Below are positions 1 to 7,710 of a stretch of DNA of 39,940 nt, one piece after another (position 1 is the first letter of the stretch; each line of letters starts with the position of its first letter). The position numbers and the translations under genes were made by a program. Origin of the DNA: Clostridia bacterium (GTDB lineage Bacteria; Bacillota; Clostridia; Oscillospirales; Acutalibacteraceae); the NCBI GenBank assembly GCA_017429345.1, contig JAFRPB010000217.1:1-39940 (forward strand), read 5' to 3'. The notes under the pieces were generated by a model. The model did not search any database and was not told where the DNA came from. It saw only the letters and a program-made list of their open reading frames with translations.

Positions 1-134
1 GAGCACTCCGCAACACTTCCAAACATCCCTTGGCTGAAACAAATTTCTTCGCTCAAGCTGTTGAGCGATATTTAAAACCATTGCTAAATCCGTATATTCA
101 TATATCATATGGAAATTTGCCAACTCGTACTTGA
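1..134 (+). other. possible 3' end of an upstream gene, unassigned
   Basis: One plus-strand frame is open from the window edge to a TGA at 132-134, giving about 43 residues (starts ALRNTSKHPLAE). A second frame is open from base 1 to a TAA at 73-75. Neither is long enough to recognise, and either could be chance. I assign no function. The base composition is more AT-rich than the following gene, as expected for a spacer. Confidence 0.15.
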
Positions 135-157
135 CACAAACAATACGCGCGGGATAC

Positions 158-186
158 TTGATATTTCACCTATTCTCTGTTATAAT
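158..186 (+). promoter_or_regulatory. sigma-70 promoter of the first symporter operon
   Basis: TTGATA at 158-163 and TATAAT at 181-186 are separated by 17 bases. The start codon at 223 follows a strong AAAGGAGG Shine-Dalgarno at 209-216. Because the -10 box lies at 181, an alternative ATG at 109 would be upstream of transcription, which supports the start at 223. Confidence 0.75.
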
Positions 187-222
187 GATTTTAATTGTGA
201 AATAAAGAAAGGAGGTCGAACG

Positions 223-1680
223 ATGAGCGCCGAGAACGAAAAACGCTACGTCGGTTACGGCGAGGCGCTCGCCTACGGATTCGCCGCCGGGGGTAAGAGC
301 TTCGTCACCACGCCGACGCAGAGCGGCTATCTTTCCCTGTTTTTTACCAAGGTCTTCGGGCTGCCCGCGGGAGCCGTGTCGTCGATGATGCTGCTCTCCG
401 GCCTCTGGGACGCGGTCAACGACCCGCTGATCGGCTCGGTGATCGATAAAACGCGCACGGGCTACGGCAAGCTGCGCCCGTGGCTGATCGTCACGCCGCT
501 GCCCTTTGCCCTGCTGACGGTGGTGCTGTTCGGCGGGCCGACGTTTATGAACGGCGTGAAAAGCGTGGGCGTAAAGATCGTCTATATGTACGTCTCATAC
601 GTTCTCTGGGAGCTGTGCTATACCTTCGCGGACGTGCCCTTCAACGGCATGACGACCGCGGTCTCGCCCCTGCCGCGGGACAGGACGCGGGTCATCTCGT
701 TCTCGACCTTTATCAGCGGCATTGTCGCGGGCGCGTCGCAGACGCTGCTGCTCTCGCTGATGGACGCCTCCGAAAAGGGCTTGTGGAACGTCAGTCTCCG
801 CACGGTCTTCCTGCTCATCGGCGTGATCGCGGCGGGCTTCGGCGGGGGGCTGTTCTCCCTCGCGGGAATCTTCACGAAGGAGCGGGTCGTGCAGTCCGCG
901 CGGCAGCCGAGCATTAAAGAGGGCTTCCGGGTGCTGATCCACAACAAGCCGCTTTTGCTGATCGTCGTGAGCAATATGCTCATGTCAGCGGGCGGGCTTT
1001 ACAACGTGTTCACCACTTACTATTTCGCCGAGGTCGTGCAGCTCAATTCCCTGAAGCTGCTCATCGATATCCCCGGCGGCGCGGTGGGCATCGGCACTTA
1101 TCCGTTCATCCCCGCCATCAAGCGAAAATTCGACAACAAGCAGCTGATGATCATCCATTTCATCTCGAAAGCGGCGATTGGGATCATCTGCTTTTTCGCC
1201 GGGTTCCGGCATTACGCGAACAAGGCGGTCGCGGTGCCCGTGCTGATGCTGCTGAACATCGTCATCAGCATCGTGCACACGGTCAGGAACATCATCTCCA
1301 CCGAGATGATCGGAGATACGATCGACTATATGGAGCTGAAGACCGGCGAGCGCAACGAGGGCATCTCCTTCGCGGTGTCGTCCTTCTTCGGCAAGCTGAC
1401 GAGTTCGGTCAGCACCTCGATCGCGACGGCGGTCCTGCCGATGATCGGCCTGACATACAGGACGGTGAACGGCGAGCAGGTCGCCGTCAAGGGCGAAAAG
1501 ACCGATTTTTACATCTGGACGTTCTACGTGCTCGTGCCGCAGATCGTGAACGCGCTGGGCGTGATCCCGTTCTTCTGGTACGACCTGACCGGGAAGCGCC
1601 TCGCGGATATCCGCGCGCAGCTCGCCGAGCGTAGGGAGCGGATGGTCGCCGAGATGGGCGAAACGGAGGGATCGGAATGA
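223..1680 (+). CDS. GPH-family (MFS) sugar:cation symporter
   Basis: A 485-residue polytopic membrane protein of the glycoside-pentoside-hexuronide family, predicted to import a sugar or glycoside with Na+ or H+ through about 12 helices. The family signature is visible near residues 60-90: D-A-V-N-D-P-L-I-G, then D-K-T-R-T-G-Y-G-K-L-R-P-W. The C-terminus is charged and cytoplasmic. The start at 223 is preferred over an in-frame ATG at 109 because the Shine-Dalgarno and promoter both sit between them. It overlaps the next gene by ATGA, so the two are translationally coupled. The substrate cannot be read from the sequence. A second, divergent member of the family lies at 38123-39739, again next to a zinc-ribbon gene. 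Confidence 0.9.
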   Translation: MSAENEKRYVGYGEALAYGFAAGGKSFVTTPTQSGYLSLFFTKVFGLPAGAVSSMMLLSGLWDAVNDPLIGSVIDKTRTGYGKLRPWLIVTPLPFALLTVVLFGGPTFMNGVKSVGVKIVYMYVSYVLWELCYTFADVPFNGMTTAVSPLPRDRTRVISFSTFISGIVAGASQTLLLSLMDASEKGLWNVSLRTVFLLIGVIAAGFGGGLFSLAGIFTKERVVQSARQPSIKEGFRVLIHNKPLLLIVVSNMLMSAGGLYNVFTTYYFAEVVQLNSLKLLIDIPGGAVGIGTYPFIPAIKRKFDNKQLMIIHFISKAAIGIICFFAGFRHYANKAVAVPVLMLLNIVISIVHTVRNIISTEMIGDTIDYMELKTGERNEGISFAVSSFFGKLTSSVSTSIATAVLPMIGLTYRTVNGEQVAVKGEKTDFYIWTFYVLVPQIVNALGVIPFFWYDLTGKRLADIRAQLAERRERMVAEMGETEGSE

Positions 1681-1871
1681 GAAGATGTCCCAAATGCCGT
1701 GAGCGGGTATCGCCGTTTTATTTCAAGATCGCCTGCCCCGAATGCGGCGCGGATCTGATGTATTATAACTTCGACGAACGGCTCGAGCAGGACGCCCGCA
1801 AAGCCGCCGCGCAGGAGGAAAAGGTGCAGGGGCTGCTGAAGAAGCTGCCCGGTCGCAGAAAAGAGGATTGA
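1677..1871 (+). CDS. small zinc-ribbon protein
   Basis: A 64-residue protein with CPKC at residues 4-7 and CPEC near 20-23, a typical four-cysteine zinc ribbon, followed by a short aromatic stretch (MYYNFDERLEQDARKA) and a Lys-rich tail. The start overlaps the symporter stop as ATGA. Its ribbon aligns well with the N-terminus of the membrane protein at 35831-36718 (CPKC...FCPAC...FVKFEEDFYREAKIAE). The same ribbon is therefore used twice in the window, each time beside a GPH symporter. The function is unknown; a role in assembling or regulating the transporter is inference. The product has no signal peptide or membrane helix. Confidence 0.8.
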   Translation: MRRCPKCRERVSPFYFKIACPECGADLMYYNFDERLEQDARKAAAQEEKVQGLLKKLPGRRKED

Positions 1872-1895
1872 CAGCGGCGGGTACCGTCGCAAGGT

Positions 1896-1931
1896 AAAAC
1901 AGCCGGGGCGGCGAACCGTCCCGGCTGTTTT
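1896..1931. terminator. bidirectional rho-independent terminator
   Basis: A perfect 12-bp stem (1896-1907 with 1920-1931) has AAAA on the left and TTTT on the right. It lies between the convergent zinc-ribbon gene and the minus-strand repeat-protein gene ending at 1944, so it can serve both. Its core closely matches the terminator at 2997-3024. Confidence 0.8.
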
Positions 1932-1943
1932 GGCTGCGTTATC

Positions 1944-2768
1944 TTATTTGAACAGCTGCTTAAAGAAATTGATGATGCTCAGGAAGAAGGAAACGATCCT
2001 CTTCCAAAAGTTCGGCTGCTGCGCGGGCTCTTCCGGCTCGGTGGGCTCTTCCGGCTGCGACGGCGCGGTATACTGATGGATATTGGCCTTAAGAGTATTG
2101 TACATCACACTGAGTTCGGGCTCGCCGTTGACCGCAATGGGGAAATTAATGTCGTTGTAGACGGTGAACGTCACCTCTTGCCCGTCTTCCATATATACGC
2201 GGGGATAGGGGAAATAATTCTTGAGGCAGATCTCGAACAAAGGATCGTCGGGGTTGATCAGGATCACGAGGTTTTCCAGCCCGGTTTTACTTTCTGTGCG
2301 GAAGGTTTCCTCGTCGAAGCTGTTGATATTGTTGCCTCCGGCGACCCATAAATTCTTCTGCACGGCGACGAGGTCGTCCACACAACCGTCTACGTCCAGA
2401 TAATAATCGCCGTCCTGAAGCCCGTTGTCGGACGTCGCCACGGGAAGCCAGTTGACGCCGGTCTTTTGGAGCCAGATCAAATAGGACTGCGCGTCTCCGC
2501 CGGTCACGGTCCCTTCCATGCTCGTTACTTCCATCTGAAGGTTATCGAGATCCAGCCGATAGGTGCAGCTGTTGATGGCAGCGGCGATCGTCTGATCCTC
2601 GGTCCCGTCCGCTTTTTTTGCGTAGGGAAGGTCGAGATAATAGCTGCCGTCGGGAAGCCCGTCGGGAGAGGTGGCCACGTTGACCCAGTTGCCCGCGAAC
2701 GCAGACACGCAGCACGACAGCGCCATCAGAACGGCGATCAGAACGGAAATGATCTTTTTGGTTGTCAT
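1944..2768 (-). CDS. secreted two-repeat protein with amphipathic C-terminal tail (paralogue A)
   Basis: 274 residues. There is a signal peptide at residues 1-25 (MTTKKI...VSAFA), almost identical to that of the gene at 3043-4071. Two diverged modules begin at W28 and W107, each with the pattern W..VATS..GL.DG.YYLD. A Glu-Pro-Thr-rich linker follows, and the last 20 residues (FWKRIVSFFLSIINFFKQLF) form an aromatic, cationic amphipathic helix. No known domain was recognised and no catalytic residues are apparent. An in-frame extension to 3176 exists, but the Shine-Dalgarno AAAAGGAG just upstream of 2768 and the signal peptide fix the start. The gene has its own LytTR-type promoter at 2827-2890 and ends at the 1896-1931 terminator. 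The role is unknown; secretion and membrane or wall association through the tail are inferred. Confidence 0.85.
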   Translation of the reverse strand: MTTKKIISVLIAVLMALSCCVSAFAGNWVNVATSPDGLPDGSYYLDLPYAKKADGTEDQTIAAAINSCTYRLDLDNLQMEVTSMEGTVTGGDAQSYLIWLQKTGVNWLPVATSDNGLQDGDYYLDVDGCVDDLVAVQKNLWVAGGNNINSFDEETFRTESKTGLENLVILINPDDPLFEICLKNYFPYPRVYMEDGQEVTFTVYNDINFPIAVNGEPELSVMYNTLKANIHQYTAPSQPEEPTEPEEPAQQPNFWKRIVSFFLSIINFFKQLFK

Positions 2769-2801
2769 AATAATTGCTCCTTTTGTAAAATATTTTTTGT
2801 A

Positions 2802-2818
2802 TAGGACGTTTTTTCCTA
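2802..2818 (-). promoter_or_regulatory. conserved 5' leader hairpin (TAGGA...TCCTA)
   Basis: TAGGA (2802-2806) and TCCTA (2814-2818) flank a T-rich loop right at the expected 5' end of the mRNA for the gene starting at 2768. The same leader occurs at 5471-5487, and a decayed copy (4101-4115) precedes the middle gene, which has no promoter of its own. It could stabilise the mRNA; that is inference. Confidence 0.45.
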
Positions 2819-2826
2819 CGCCTCTC

Positions 2827-2890
2827 ATTATAAACGGTCGGCGCGCATTGTCAACCGAAACGGCGCGAATGATGCTGTTTTCGGCGCGAA
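2827..2890 (-). promoter_or_regulatory. predicted LytTR-regulated promoter A
   Basis: On the minus strand: TTCGCGCC (2883-2890), 13 bases, TTCGCGCC (2862-2869), then 7 bases, TTGACA (2849-2854), 16 bases, TATAAT (2827-2832). The 21-bp pitch of the direct repeat is what AgrA/LytTR-family regulators recognise. The same layout, base for base in spacing, is seen at 5496-5559 and 7711-7774. Binding by the regulator encoded at 6964-7665 is inference. Confidence 0.8.
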
Positions 2891-2996
2891 AAATATTTTC
2901 GGGCAACACCGCACAATTCGGGGGGTGTTGCCTGAAAACACAGAAAGAGGATACTGAATAAGAACTCTCCCGCTGCGGATCGGTGATCGAAATAAA

Positions 2997-3024
2997 CAGC
3001 CGGGACGGCGAACCGTCCCGGCTG
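2997..3024 (-). terminator. rho-independent terminator after paralogue B
   Basis: A perfect 12-bp stem (2997-3008 with 3013-3024) with a 4-base loop, followed on the minus strand by TTTATTT. It separates the two-gene unit 5433-3043 from the separately promoted gene at 2768-1944. The core AGCCGGGACGG matches the terminator at 1896-1931, so the terminator was probably duplicated with the gene. Confidence 0.8.
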
Positions 3025-3042
3025 AAAAAGGGGGTGAAACGA

Positions 3043-4071
3043 TTACTTGAACAGTTTCTTGAAGAAATCGATGATCTGCAGGAAGAAAGAAACGATCCTC
3101 TTCCAAAAGTTCGGCTGCTGCGCGGGCTCGTCGGGCGTTTCAGGCTCGGTCGGGTCTTCCGGCTGTTCGGGCTCAACAGGAGTTTCAGGCTCTGTGCCGG
3201 GGTCCGTATTGACGATCTCTTTCATGCAGGCGAGAACGGCGGGATCATCTCCGAGATACATACGGTAATATCCGTCAAAAGTAAGGTAAACGTCTCCCGA
3301 GATCGCATCTCTGTAGTAATCTACGCCGTCAAGATCTGCTGCTGTCGTGCCGAGAAAGGATGCAAGCGCGGCAACGTCCATATAGAGATCTCCGGCAGAA
3401 AGCCCGTCGGGGGAAGTCGGAATTTTTACCCAGTTGCCGACTCTCATTAACGCGTTGACGTAAATGTCGTGGGAATCCTGTGTAAAGGGTTTGTAGACCA
3501 TAACGAAGGATTGTCCGGTCACGCTTTGCTCCGCAGGCACTGTAAATGTTCCTTTAACCATGTGATTCGTGTGGTCGACAAACCATTCGCCTGCGTTCCA
3601 CATATCAAGGCGCGGCTGCCTGACGTTAGGACTCCATGCTTCCCGATCATAGGTAAAATCAAGATAATATTCGCCGTTTTCCAGTCCCTCGGGAGACGTT
3701 GGGATCCGCTGCCACTGTCCGACCTTTACGACCACGAACACATACAGATCGGTCGAGGGGTCGATCTCCTGCGTAAACGCCTCGCCGGTATCGCTCATTT
3801 CGGCGGGCACATAGAAGCTGCCCTTTACGGTGCGGGCGTCGTGATCGACATACCACTCTCCGGCGTTCCACATTGCAAGCCGGTCGTCTCTGACGTCGGG
3901 ACTCCAGTCATAATAATCGAAGGTAAAGTCAAGATAGTAATCGCCGTCAGCCAAACCGTCGGGCGAAGTGGGAATAGCCTGCCAATTGCCGTCGTTCGCG
4001 AACGCAGACACGCAGCACGACAGCGCCATCAGAACGGCGAGCAAAACGGAAACGATCTTTTTGGTTGTCAT
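3043..4071 (-). CDS. secreted three-repeat protein with amphipathic C-terminal tail (paralogue B)
   Basis: 342 residues. A signal peptide covers residues 1-25. Three modules begin at W30, W120 and W214. The first two are close copies of about 90 residues: IPTSP.GL..G.YYLDFT..., then W-S-P..., MWNAGEW, VDH..., VKG.F.VPAE. A long Pro/Glu/Thr linker (about residues 290-320) precedes the shared amphipathic tail (FWKRIVSFFLQIIDFFKKLF). The gene lies 60 bp downstream of paralogue C with no terminator between, and the gap holds a leader-like remnant but no -35/-10 pair, so co-transcription from the promoter at 5496-5559 is likely. The Shine-Dalgarno AAAGGAG precedes the ATG. No family was recognised. 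The repeats look like small beta-rich extracellular modules, which is inference from their aromatic and polar spacing. Confidence 0.85.
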   Translation of the reverse strand: MTTKKIVSVLLAVLMALSCCVSAFANDGNWQAIPTSPDGLADGDYYLDFTFDYYDWSPDVRDDRLAMWNAGEWYVDHDARTVKGSFYVPAEMSDTGEAFTQEIDPSTDLYVFVVVKVGQWQRIPTSPEGLENGEYYLDFTYDREAWSPNVRQPRLDMWNAGEWFVDHTNHMVKGTFTVPAEQSVTGQSFVMVYKPFTQDSHDIYVNALMRVGNWVKIPTSPDGLSAGDLYMDVAALASFLGTTAADLDGVDYYRDAISGDVYLTFDGYYRMYLGDDPAVLACMKEIVNTDPGTEPETPVEPEQPEDPTEPETPDEPAQQPNFWKRIVSFFLQIIDFFKKLFK

Positions 4072-4131
4072 AATAATTGCTCCTTTTTTGTTTTTTGGGA
4101 TAGGATGGTGTTTTCTGCACCTTTGAATATA

Positions 4132-5433
4132 TTATTTGAACAGTTTCTTGAAGAAATCAATGATGCTCAGGAAGAAGGAAACGATGCGTTTCCATAAGCT
4201 CTGCGGCTGCTGTTCTGGCTCGTCGGGCTGTTCGGGTTCGTCGGGCGTTTCCGCCGCGGAGCTCTCGTAAATACAGGCAAGCGCGTCTTCATCGGCGACG
4301 TGGAAAACGCGGCAGTAAATATCATGACCTTCGGCGCTGCCGACTGCGAACGCCGCGCACAGACATTCTGTCTGCCTGTCATAATAGAACACGATGCCGT
4401 CCGCGTCCTCCGCGTTATCGGGCATGAATTTCTCGCAGTAAGCCGCCGCGTCGATATAGAGGGCGCCGGGCGCGAGTCCTTCGGCGGAATGCGGGAGCAC
4501 TTCCCAATCGCCCGTCATCATGACGACCATCGCGTAAAACTCATCGGAGACCTCACGCTCGTAATAGACGTACGCTTCGCCCGTTTCACTCAGCTCCGCA
4601 GGGACCGTAACGGTCCCCTTGAGGGCGTGCTGTTCGTGATCCGCGTACCACTCGCCGGCGTTCATGATTTCAAGCCAGTTTTCCCTCTCGTCGGGGCTGA
4701 TCGAATAGCTCTGAGCGGTCCAGTCAAGATAGTATTCTCCCGCGGCAAGCCCTGCGGGCGAGGTCGGAATGGAAACCCAGTTATAACCGTCGTTATACTG
4801 CTGAATGGGGCAGCATTCCAGATATCTCGCAAACGAATCGCACAAAGGCAGATAATAAATATCCTGCTCGTCGGGCAGCACGATCTTATATTGCATAAGG
4901 CGGCTTCCGGGATTGACGTAAAAGACAGACTGCGTTATGACAGCGGCATCGTCGGCGCCTAACAGTTCCTCCGCGCGGGACAGGTCGATATACCAATCGC
5001 CGTTGGATAAGCCTTGCGTCGATTTCGCCACCGGGAGCCATTCCGCATCGACTTCGCAGAGGATATACTGAAGATACGCTCTGCCGGCTGCCAGCGACAA
5101 TTCGATCGTTTCCTCTTCGCCGGATTCCGAGAAGTCGGCGGGGACGACGGTCGTGCCCGTCAATTGGTGCGCTTCATAATCGATATAAAACGTGCCATCG
5201 TTGTAGATCTCAGCCATTCTCTCATAGTAGCCGGGCGCAGCCTGATCGTCTCCCTCCGCCAGCAGAGCGCAGAACCCGGTCCAGTCAATGTAATACTCGC
5301 CGGCTGTAAGCCCTTCGGGCGAGGTCGGGATGGGCGTCCAGTTGTAGCCGTCGCCATTCGCGAACGCAGTGACGCCCAGAGACAGCGCCAGCACCAGCGC
5401 CAACAGAAGAGACATACCTTTTTTTGCTTTCAT
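4132..5433 (-). CDS. secreted four-repeat protein with amphipathic C-terminal tail (paralogue C)
   Basis: 433 residues. A signal peptide covers residues 1-26 (MKAKKGMSLL...VTAFA). Modules begin at W32, W132, W219 and W310. Modules 1 and 3 carry IPTSP.GL..GEYY.DW and a second half with GEWY.DHE or GTFYIDYE followed by VPA(D/E).SE(S/T)GE. Modules 2 and 4 are more diverged. A Pro/Glu/Asp linker leads to the tail LWKRIVSFFLSIIDFFKKLF, encoded by DNA nearly identical to that of paralogues A and B. It is the first gene of a two-gene unit with its own LytTR-type promoter at 5496-5559. The function is unknown. Two close cysteines (near 207-208) in module 2 are not conserved in the other modules. Confidence 0.85.
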   Translation of the reverse strand: MKAKKGMSLLLALVLALSLGVTAFANGDGYNWTPIPTSPEGLTAGEYYIDWTGFCALLAEGDDQAAPGYYERMAEIYNDGTFYIDYEAHQLTGTTVVPADFSESGEEETIELSLAAGRAYLQYILCEVDAEWLPVAKSTQGLSNGDWYIDLSRAEELLGADDAAVITQSVFYVNPGSRLMQYKIVLPDEQDIYYLPLCDSFARYLECCPIQQYNDGYNWVSIPTSPAGLAAGEYYLDWTAQSYSISPDERENWLEIMNAGEWYADHEQHALKGTVTVPAELSETGEAYVYYEREVSDEFYAMVVMMTGDWEVLPHSAEGLAPGALYIDAAAYCEKFMPDNAEDADGIVFYYDRQTECLCAAFAVGSAEGHDIYCRVFHVADEDALACIYESSAAETPDEPEQPDEPEQQPQSLWKRIVSFFLSIIDFFKKLFK

Positions 5434-5470
5434 GGTGATTTCTCCTTTTTACATAAAATTTATGGGTCGA

Positions 5471-5487
5471 TAGGAGGTTTTTTCCTA
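5471..5487 (-). promoter_or_regulatory. conserved 5' leader hairpin of paralogue C
   Basis: TAGGA (5471-5475) and TCCTA (5483-5487) around a T-rich loop, immediately downstream of the -10 box at 5496-5501, so at the very 5' end of the transcript. It matches 2802-2818 in sequence and position. Confidence 0.45.
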
Positions 5488-5495
5488 CGTTTTCC

Positions 5496-5559
5496 ATTAT
5501 AAAGGACCACGGAAAAAAATCAAGGGATCTGGCGCGAATGATACTGTTTTCGGCGCGAA
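5496..5559 (-). promoter_or_regulatory. predicted LytTR-regulated promoter B
   Basis: On the minus strand: TTCGCGCC (5552-5559), 13 bases, TTCGCGCC (5531-5538), 7 bases, TTGATT (5518-5523), 16 bases, TATAAT (5496-5501). The 13-base spacer between repeats (GAAAACAGTATCA) differs by one base from that of promoter A and by three from promoter C. It drives the two-gene unit 5433-3043. Confidence 0.8.
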
Positions 5560-5583
5560 AAGGGTTTTGACCCGTGTTTTCGC
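5555..5583 (-). terminator. possible weak terminator of the two-component operon
   Basis: On the minus strand, GCGAAAA CAC GGGT CAAA ACCC TTTTCGC can fold into a 4-bp plus 7-bp stem with a 3-base bulge. It follows the kinase stop codon (5592) and overlaps the distal repeat of promoter B. It is weak by itself, and read-through into paralogue C is possible. Confidence 0.35.
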
Positions 5584-5591
5584 CCTGCAGT

Positions 5592-6947
5592 TCAGGACAG
5601 ATCGGTCAAAGAGTTTTTGTACCGCAGAGAGATGCGCAGCACGAACCTGCCGTCTTCGACGATATGATCCACATTGTCGCTGCCGTATTTCGCGGCGGCT
5701 TTTTTGATGCTCTTTATGCCGAAGCCGTGCAGCCTGCTGTCTTTTTTCGTTGTCTGAAGCTCGCCGTTCTTCAGGTCCAATTCTCCCGCAAGGGGGTTGG
5801 AAACGGTGACGAACACCTCGTCGCCCACGGTCTTTGAGGTGACGACGATCTCCCGCTCGCCCTCCGCCAGTCTGCTCGCTTCAATGGCGTTGTCCAGCGC
5901 GTTCGGAAAGATGGTATAGATATCCTCCGGCGCGATCCCTTCGGCGGGGAAGCGGCTGTCGTCGGTGAACACGATGCGGATCCCGTCATGATCCGCCGAT
6001 TGCTGTTCGCAGAACAGGACCGTATCCAAGCGGCTGTTGCCCGTATGGAAGCGTTTTCCTTCCGTTTGTGTGAACGCGCCCAACTCATACGCGATCTCCT
6101 TTGCCGCCTGCGGGTCGTTTGCGTCCAGATAGGCGACCATGGGACGCAGCTTCTTGACCAGATCGTGGCGGAACAGACGCAGGTCCTCATTGATCCGTTC
6201 CATCGTCTCATAGTGCAGGATCTGCCGGTCCAGTTCGCGCCGGTAGGTCTCTTCCGCCTTTTTTGTGCGGATCATCGTCGACACGCCGTAGATCACCGTC
6301 GCGGCGAACAGCGGGATATTCGTCAGCATAAACGCGAACTCCGGCAGCCTGTCGGCGGAGAGCATCGATCCGAACAGCACGAGCGACGTCATGAAGCTGC
6401 AGAGGGACAGCACGATGAGCACGAAAAACACGGGATCCAGCCGCAGAAGCGGCGCGAACAGGTTCTTTTCCCGCTCTCTGCGGAAAGAAAGCAGCAAAAA
6501 CAGCAGGAAGAACACAATGTTCAGCAGAAGTTCCACCAAAAACGCCTCGGGCGCGTCCAATCGGTCGTTGGTATAACGGAAGCAGAAGATCAGGATCAGG
6601 TATTTCGGGATATCGATCAGACAGCAGCCGAGCGCAGCCGCCAGCCCCTTCAGCAGAGAGCGGGTGGGAACGAGCAAAGCAACGCAGACGAATGGCAGCA
6701 GCAAGGCGAGCGTTTCCCACAGCAGCGGCAGCGCCGCCCCGCCGTTTCGGCAGAAGGGGCGCGATACACCTACGGTGACGCTCAGCAGACCGGCGGCAAG
6801 CCAGAGCAGCGGATGCTTTCGCAGGGAAACGCGAAAGACCGAGGTGACCGCCAAAAGACAGATCGAAGAGAAGAGCAGATGGTCGACCGCGGCAAGGATA
6901 CAGTATAACGCGGTGTTGGATGTGATATTCTCCGCAAGAAGCGTCAT
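5592..6947 (-). CDS. AgrC-like sensor histidine kinase (GHKL type)
   Basis: 451 residues. About six hydrophobic segments fill residues 10-225, which is the layout of peptide-sensing HPK10 kinases such as AgrC and ComD. The cytoplasmic half has the dimerisation motif with the phosphoacceptor H261 (DLRLFRHDLV), an N box at about 346-357 (IFPNALDNAIEA, N349) and a glycine box at 407-411 (HGFGI). The start at 6947 has AGGAGAG a few bases upstream and lies 16 bp after the regulator stop, so the two are one operon with the regulator first. By family knowledge the kinase would autophosphorylate on His and pass phosphate to the LytTR regulator at 6964-7665. No AgrB or AgrD homologue was seen in the window, so the signal is unknown. 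Confidence 0.9.
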   Translation of the reverse strand: MTLLAENITSNTALYCILAAVDHLLFSSICLLAVTSVFRVSLRKHPLLWLAAGLLSVTVGVSRPFCRNGGAALPLLWETLALLLPFVCVALLVPTRSLLKGLAAALGCCLIDIPKYLILIFCFRYTNDRLDAPEAFLVELLLNIVFFLLFLLLSFRREREKNLFAPLLRLDPVFFVLIVLSLCSFMTSLVLFGSMLSADRLPEFAFMLTNIPLFAATVIYGVSTMIRTKKAEETYRRELDRQILHYETMERINEDLRLFRHDLVKKLRPMVAYLDANDPQAAKEIAYELGAFTQTEGKRFHTGNSRLDTVLFCEQQSADHDGIRIVFTDDSRFPAEGIAPEDIYTIFPNALDNAIEASRLAEGEREIVVTSKTVGDEVFVTVSNPLAGELDLKNGELQTTKKDSRLHGFGIKSIKKAAAKYGSDNVDHIVEDGRFVLRISLRYKNSLTDLS

Positions 6948-6963
6948 GGCGCTCTCTCCTTTC

Positions 6964-7665
6964 TCAATCCTTCGTTTCGTTGAAGACGAAATTACGGTAG
7001 ATCTTCGCGAAATCCTTCGTCTTCAGCGGCAGCACGTCGCCGTTCGTCATCATGACGCTTTTGACGTCATATGCCTTGACGTGCAGCATATTGATGATGT
7101 ACGACCGGTGGATCCGGCAAAAGTACGGAAGATCCGACAGAATGCGTTCGGTCTCGGAAAAAGAATGATGGTATACTTCTTCACTCAGACGGAAATGGAT
7201 CCGCGTCCGTTTGTCCGCCGCCTCCGCGTAGAAGATCTCCTGCGCGTATACGGTCTCGGTGACGCGTCCTTTTTTGAGCTGCAGGTGCCCGCCGAAAGAC
7301 GTGCTGTAAAACCTGTCGAGTTTTTTGTATAACAGCTCCGCGGATACCGGCTTTGTCAAAAAGCCGACCGCTCCGATCTCGGCGTTGATGATCTCGCTGG
7401 CAGCGCCCTCAATGCCGGTCAGGTAGCAGATCGTGACCGCGCCGCTGAATCTTTCATTCAGCGCCTGCCCCACGGCAATGCCGTTCATCTCATCCATGAC
7501 GTAATCAAGAAAATACAGATCGAAGCGGTCATGCAGCAAAAGCTCCCTGCCGGAGGTAAACTTCTCGCAGACGATATCATATTTGCGTTGGACTGCGTAT
7601 GCGTCGATCAGTGCGCACAGATTATCGTTCTCTTTGCTTTCGTCGTCAAGAAGCGCGATCCTCAT
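6964..7665 (-). CDS. LytTR-family response regulator (AgrA/VirR-like)
   Basis: 233 residues. The receiver domain spans about 1-120, with an acidic pair at D7-D8 (LLDDE) and phosphoacceptor D54 (YFLDYVMDEMNG). A C-terminal LytTR DNA-binding domain covers about 130-230, with the typical FCRIHRSYIIN stretch. The start is taken at 7665 (GGGTGAGG upstream). An in-frame ATG at 7698 would lie only about 6 bases from the predicted transcription start and lacks a ribosome site. Upstream, at 7746-7774, is the same direct repeat found at the repeat-protein promoters, so the gene probably regulates itself and the paralogues. LytTR proteins bind pairs of about 9-bp direct repeats two helical turns apart, which is what is seen. 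Confidence 0.92.
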   Translation of the reverse strand: MRIALLDDESKENDNLCALIDAYAVQRKYDIVCEKFTSGRELLLHDRFDLYFLDYVMDEMNGIAVGQALNERFSGAVTICYLTGIEGAASEIINAEIGAVGFLTKPVSAELLYKKLDRFYSTSFGGHLQLKKGRVTETVYAQEIFYAEAADKRTRIHFRLSEEVYHHSFSETERILSDLPYFCRIHRSYIINMLHVKAYDVKSVMMTNGDVLPLKTKDFAKIYRNFVFNETKD

Positions 7666-7710
7666 ATCCTCACCCTTTTTATATGATAATGATGTCATGA
7701 TGACAGATTT

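Noticed and set aside
2771..3176. N-terminal extension of paralogue A back to 3176
   Set aside because: It would read through the LytTR promoter and the upstream terminator; the signal peptide and ribosome site fix the start at 2768.
5434..5591. Search for an AgrD-like signal peptide gene between the kinase and paralogue C
   Set aside because: The gap holds the promoter, the LytTR site and a leader hairpin; no start codon with ribosome site and peptide-like frame was seen.
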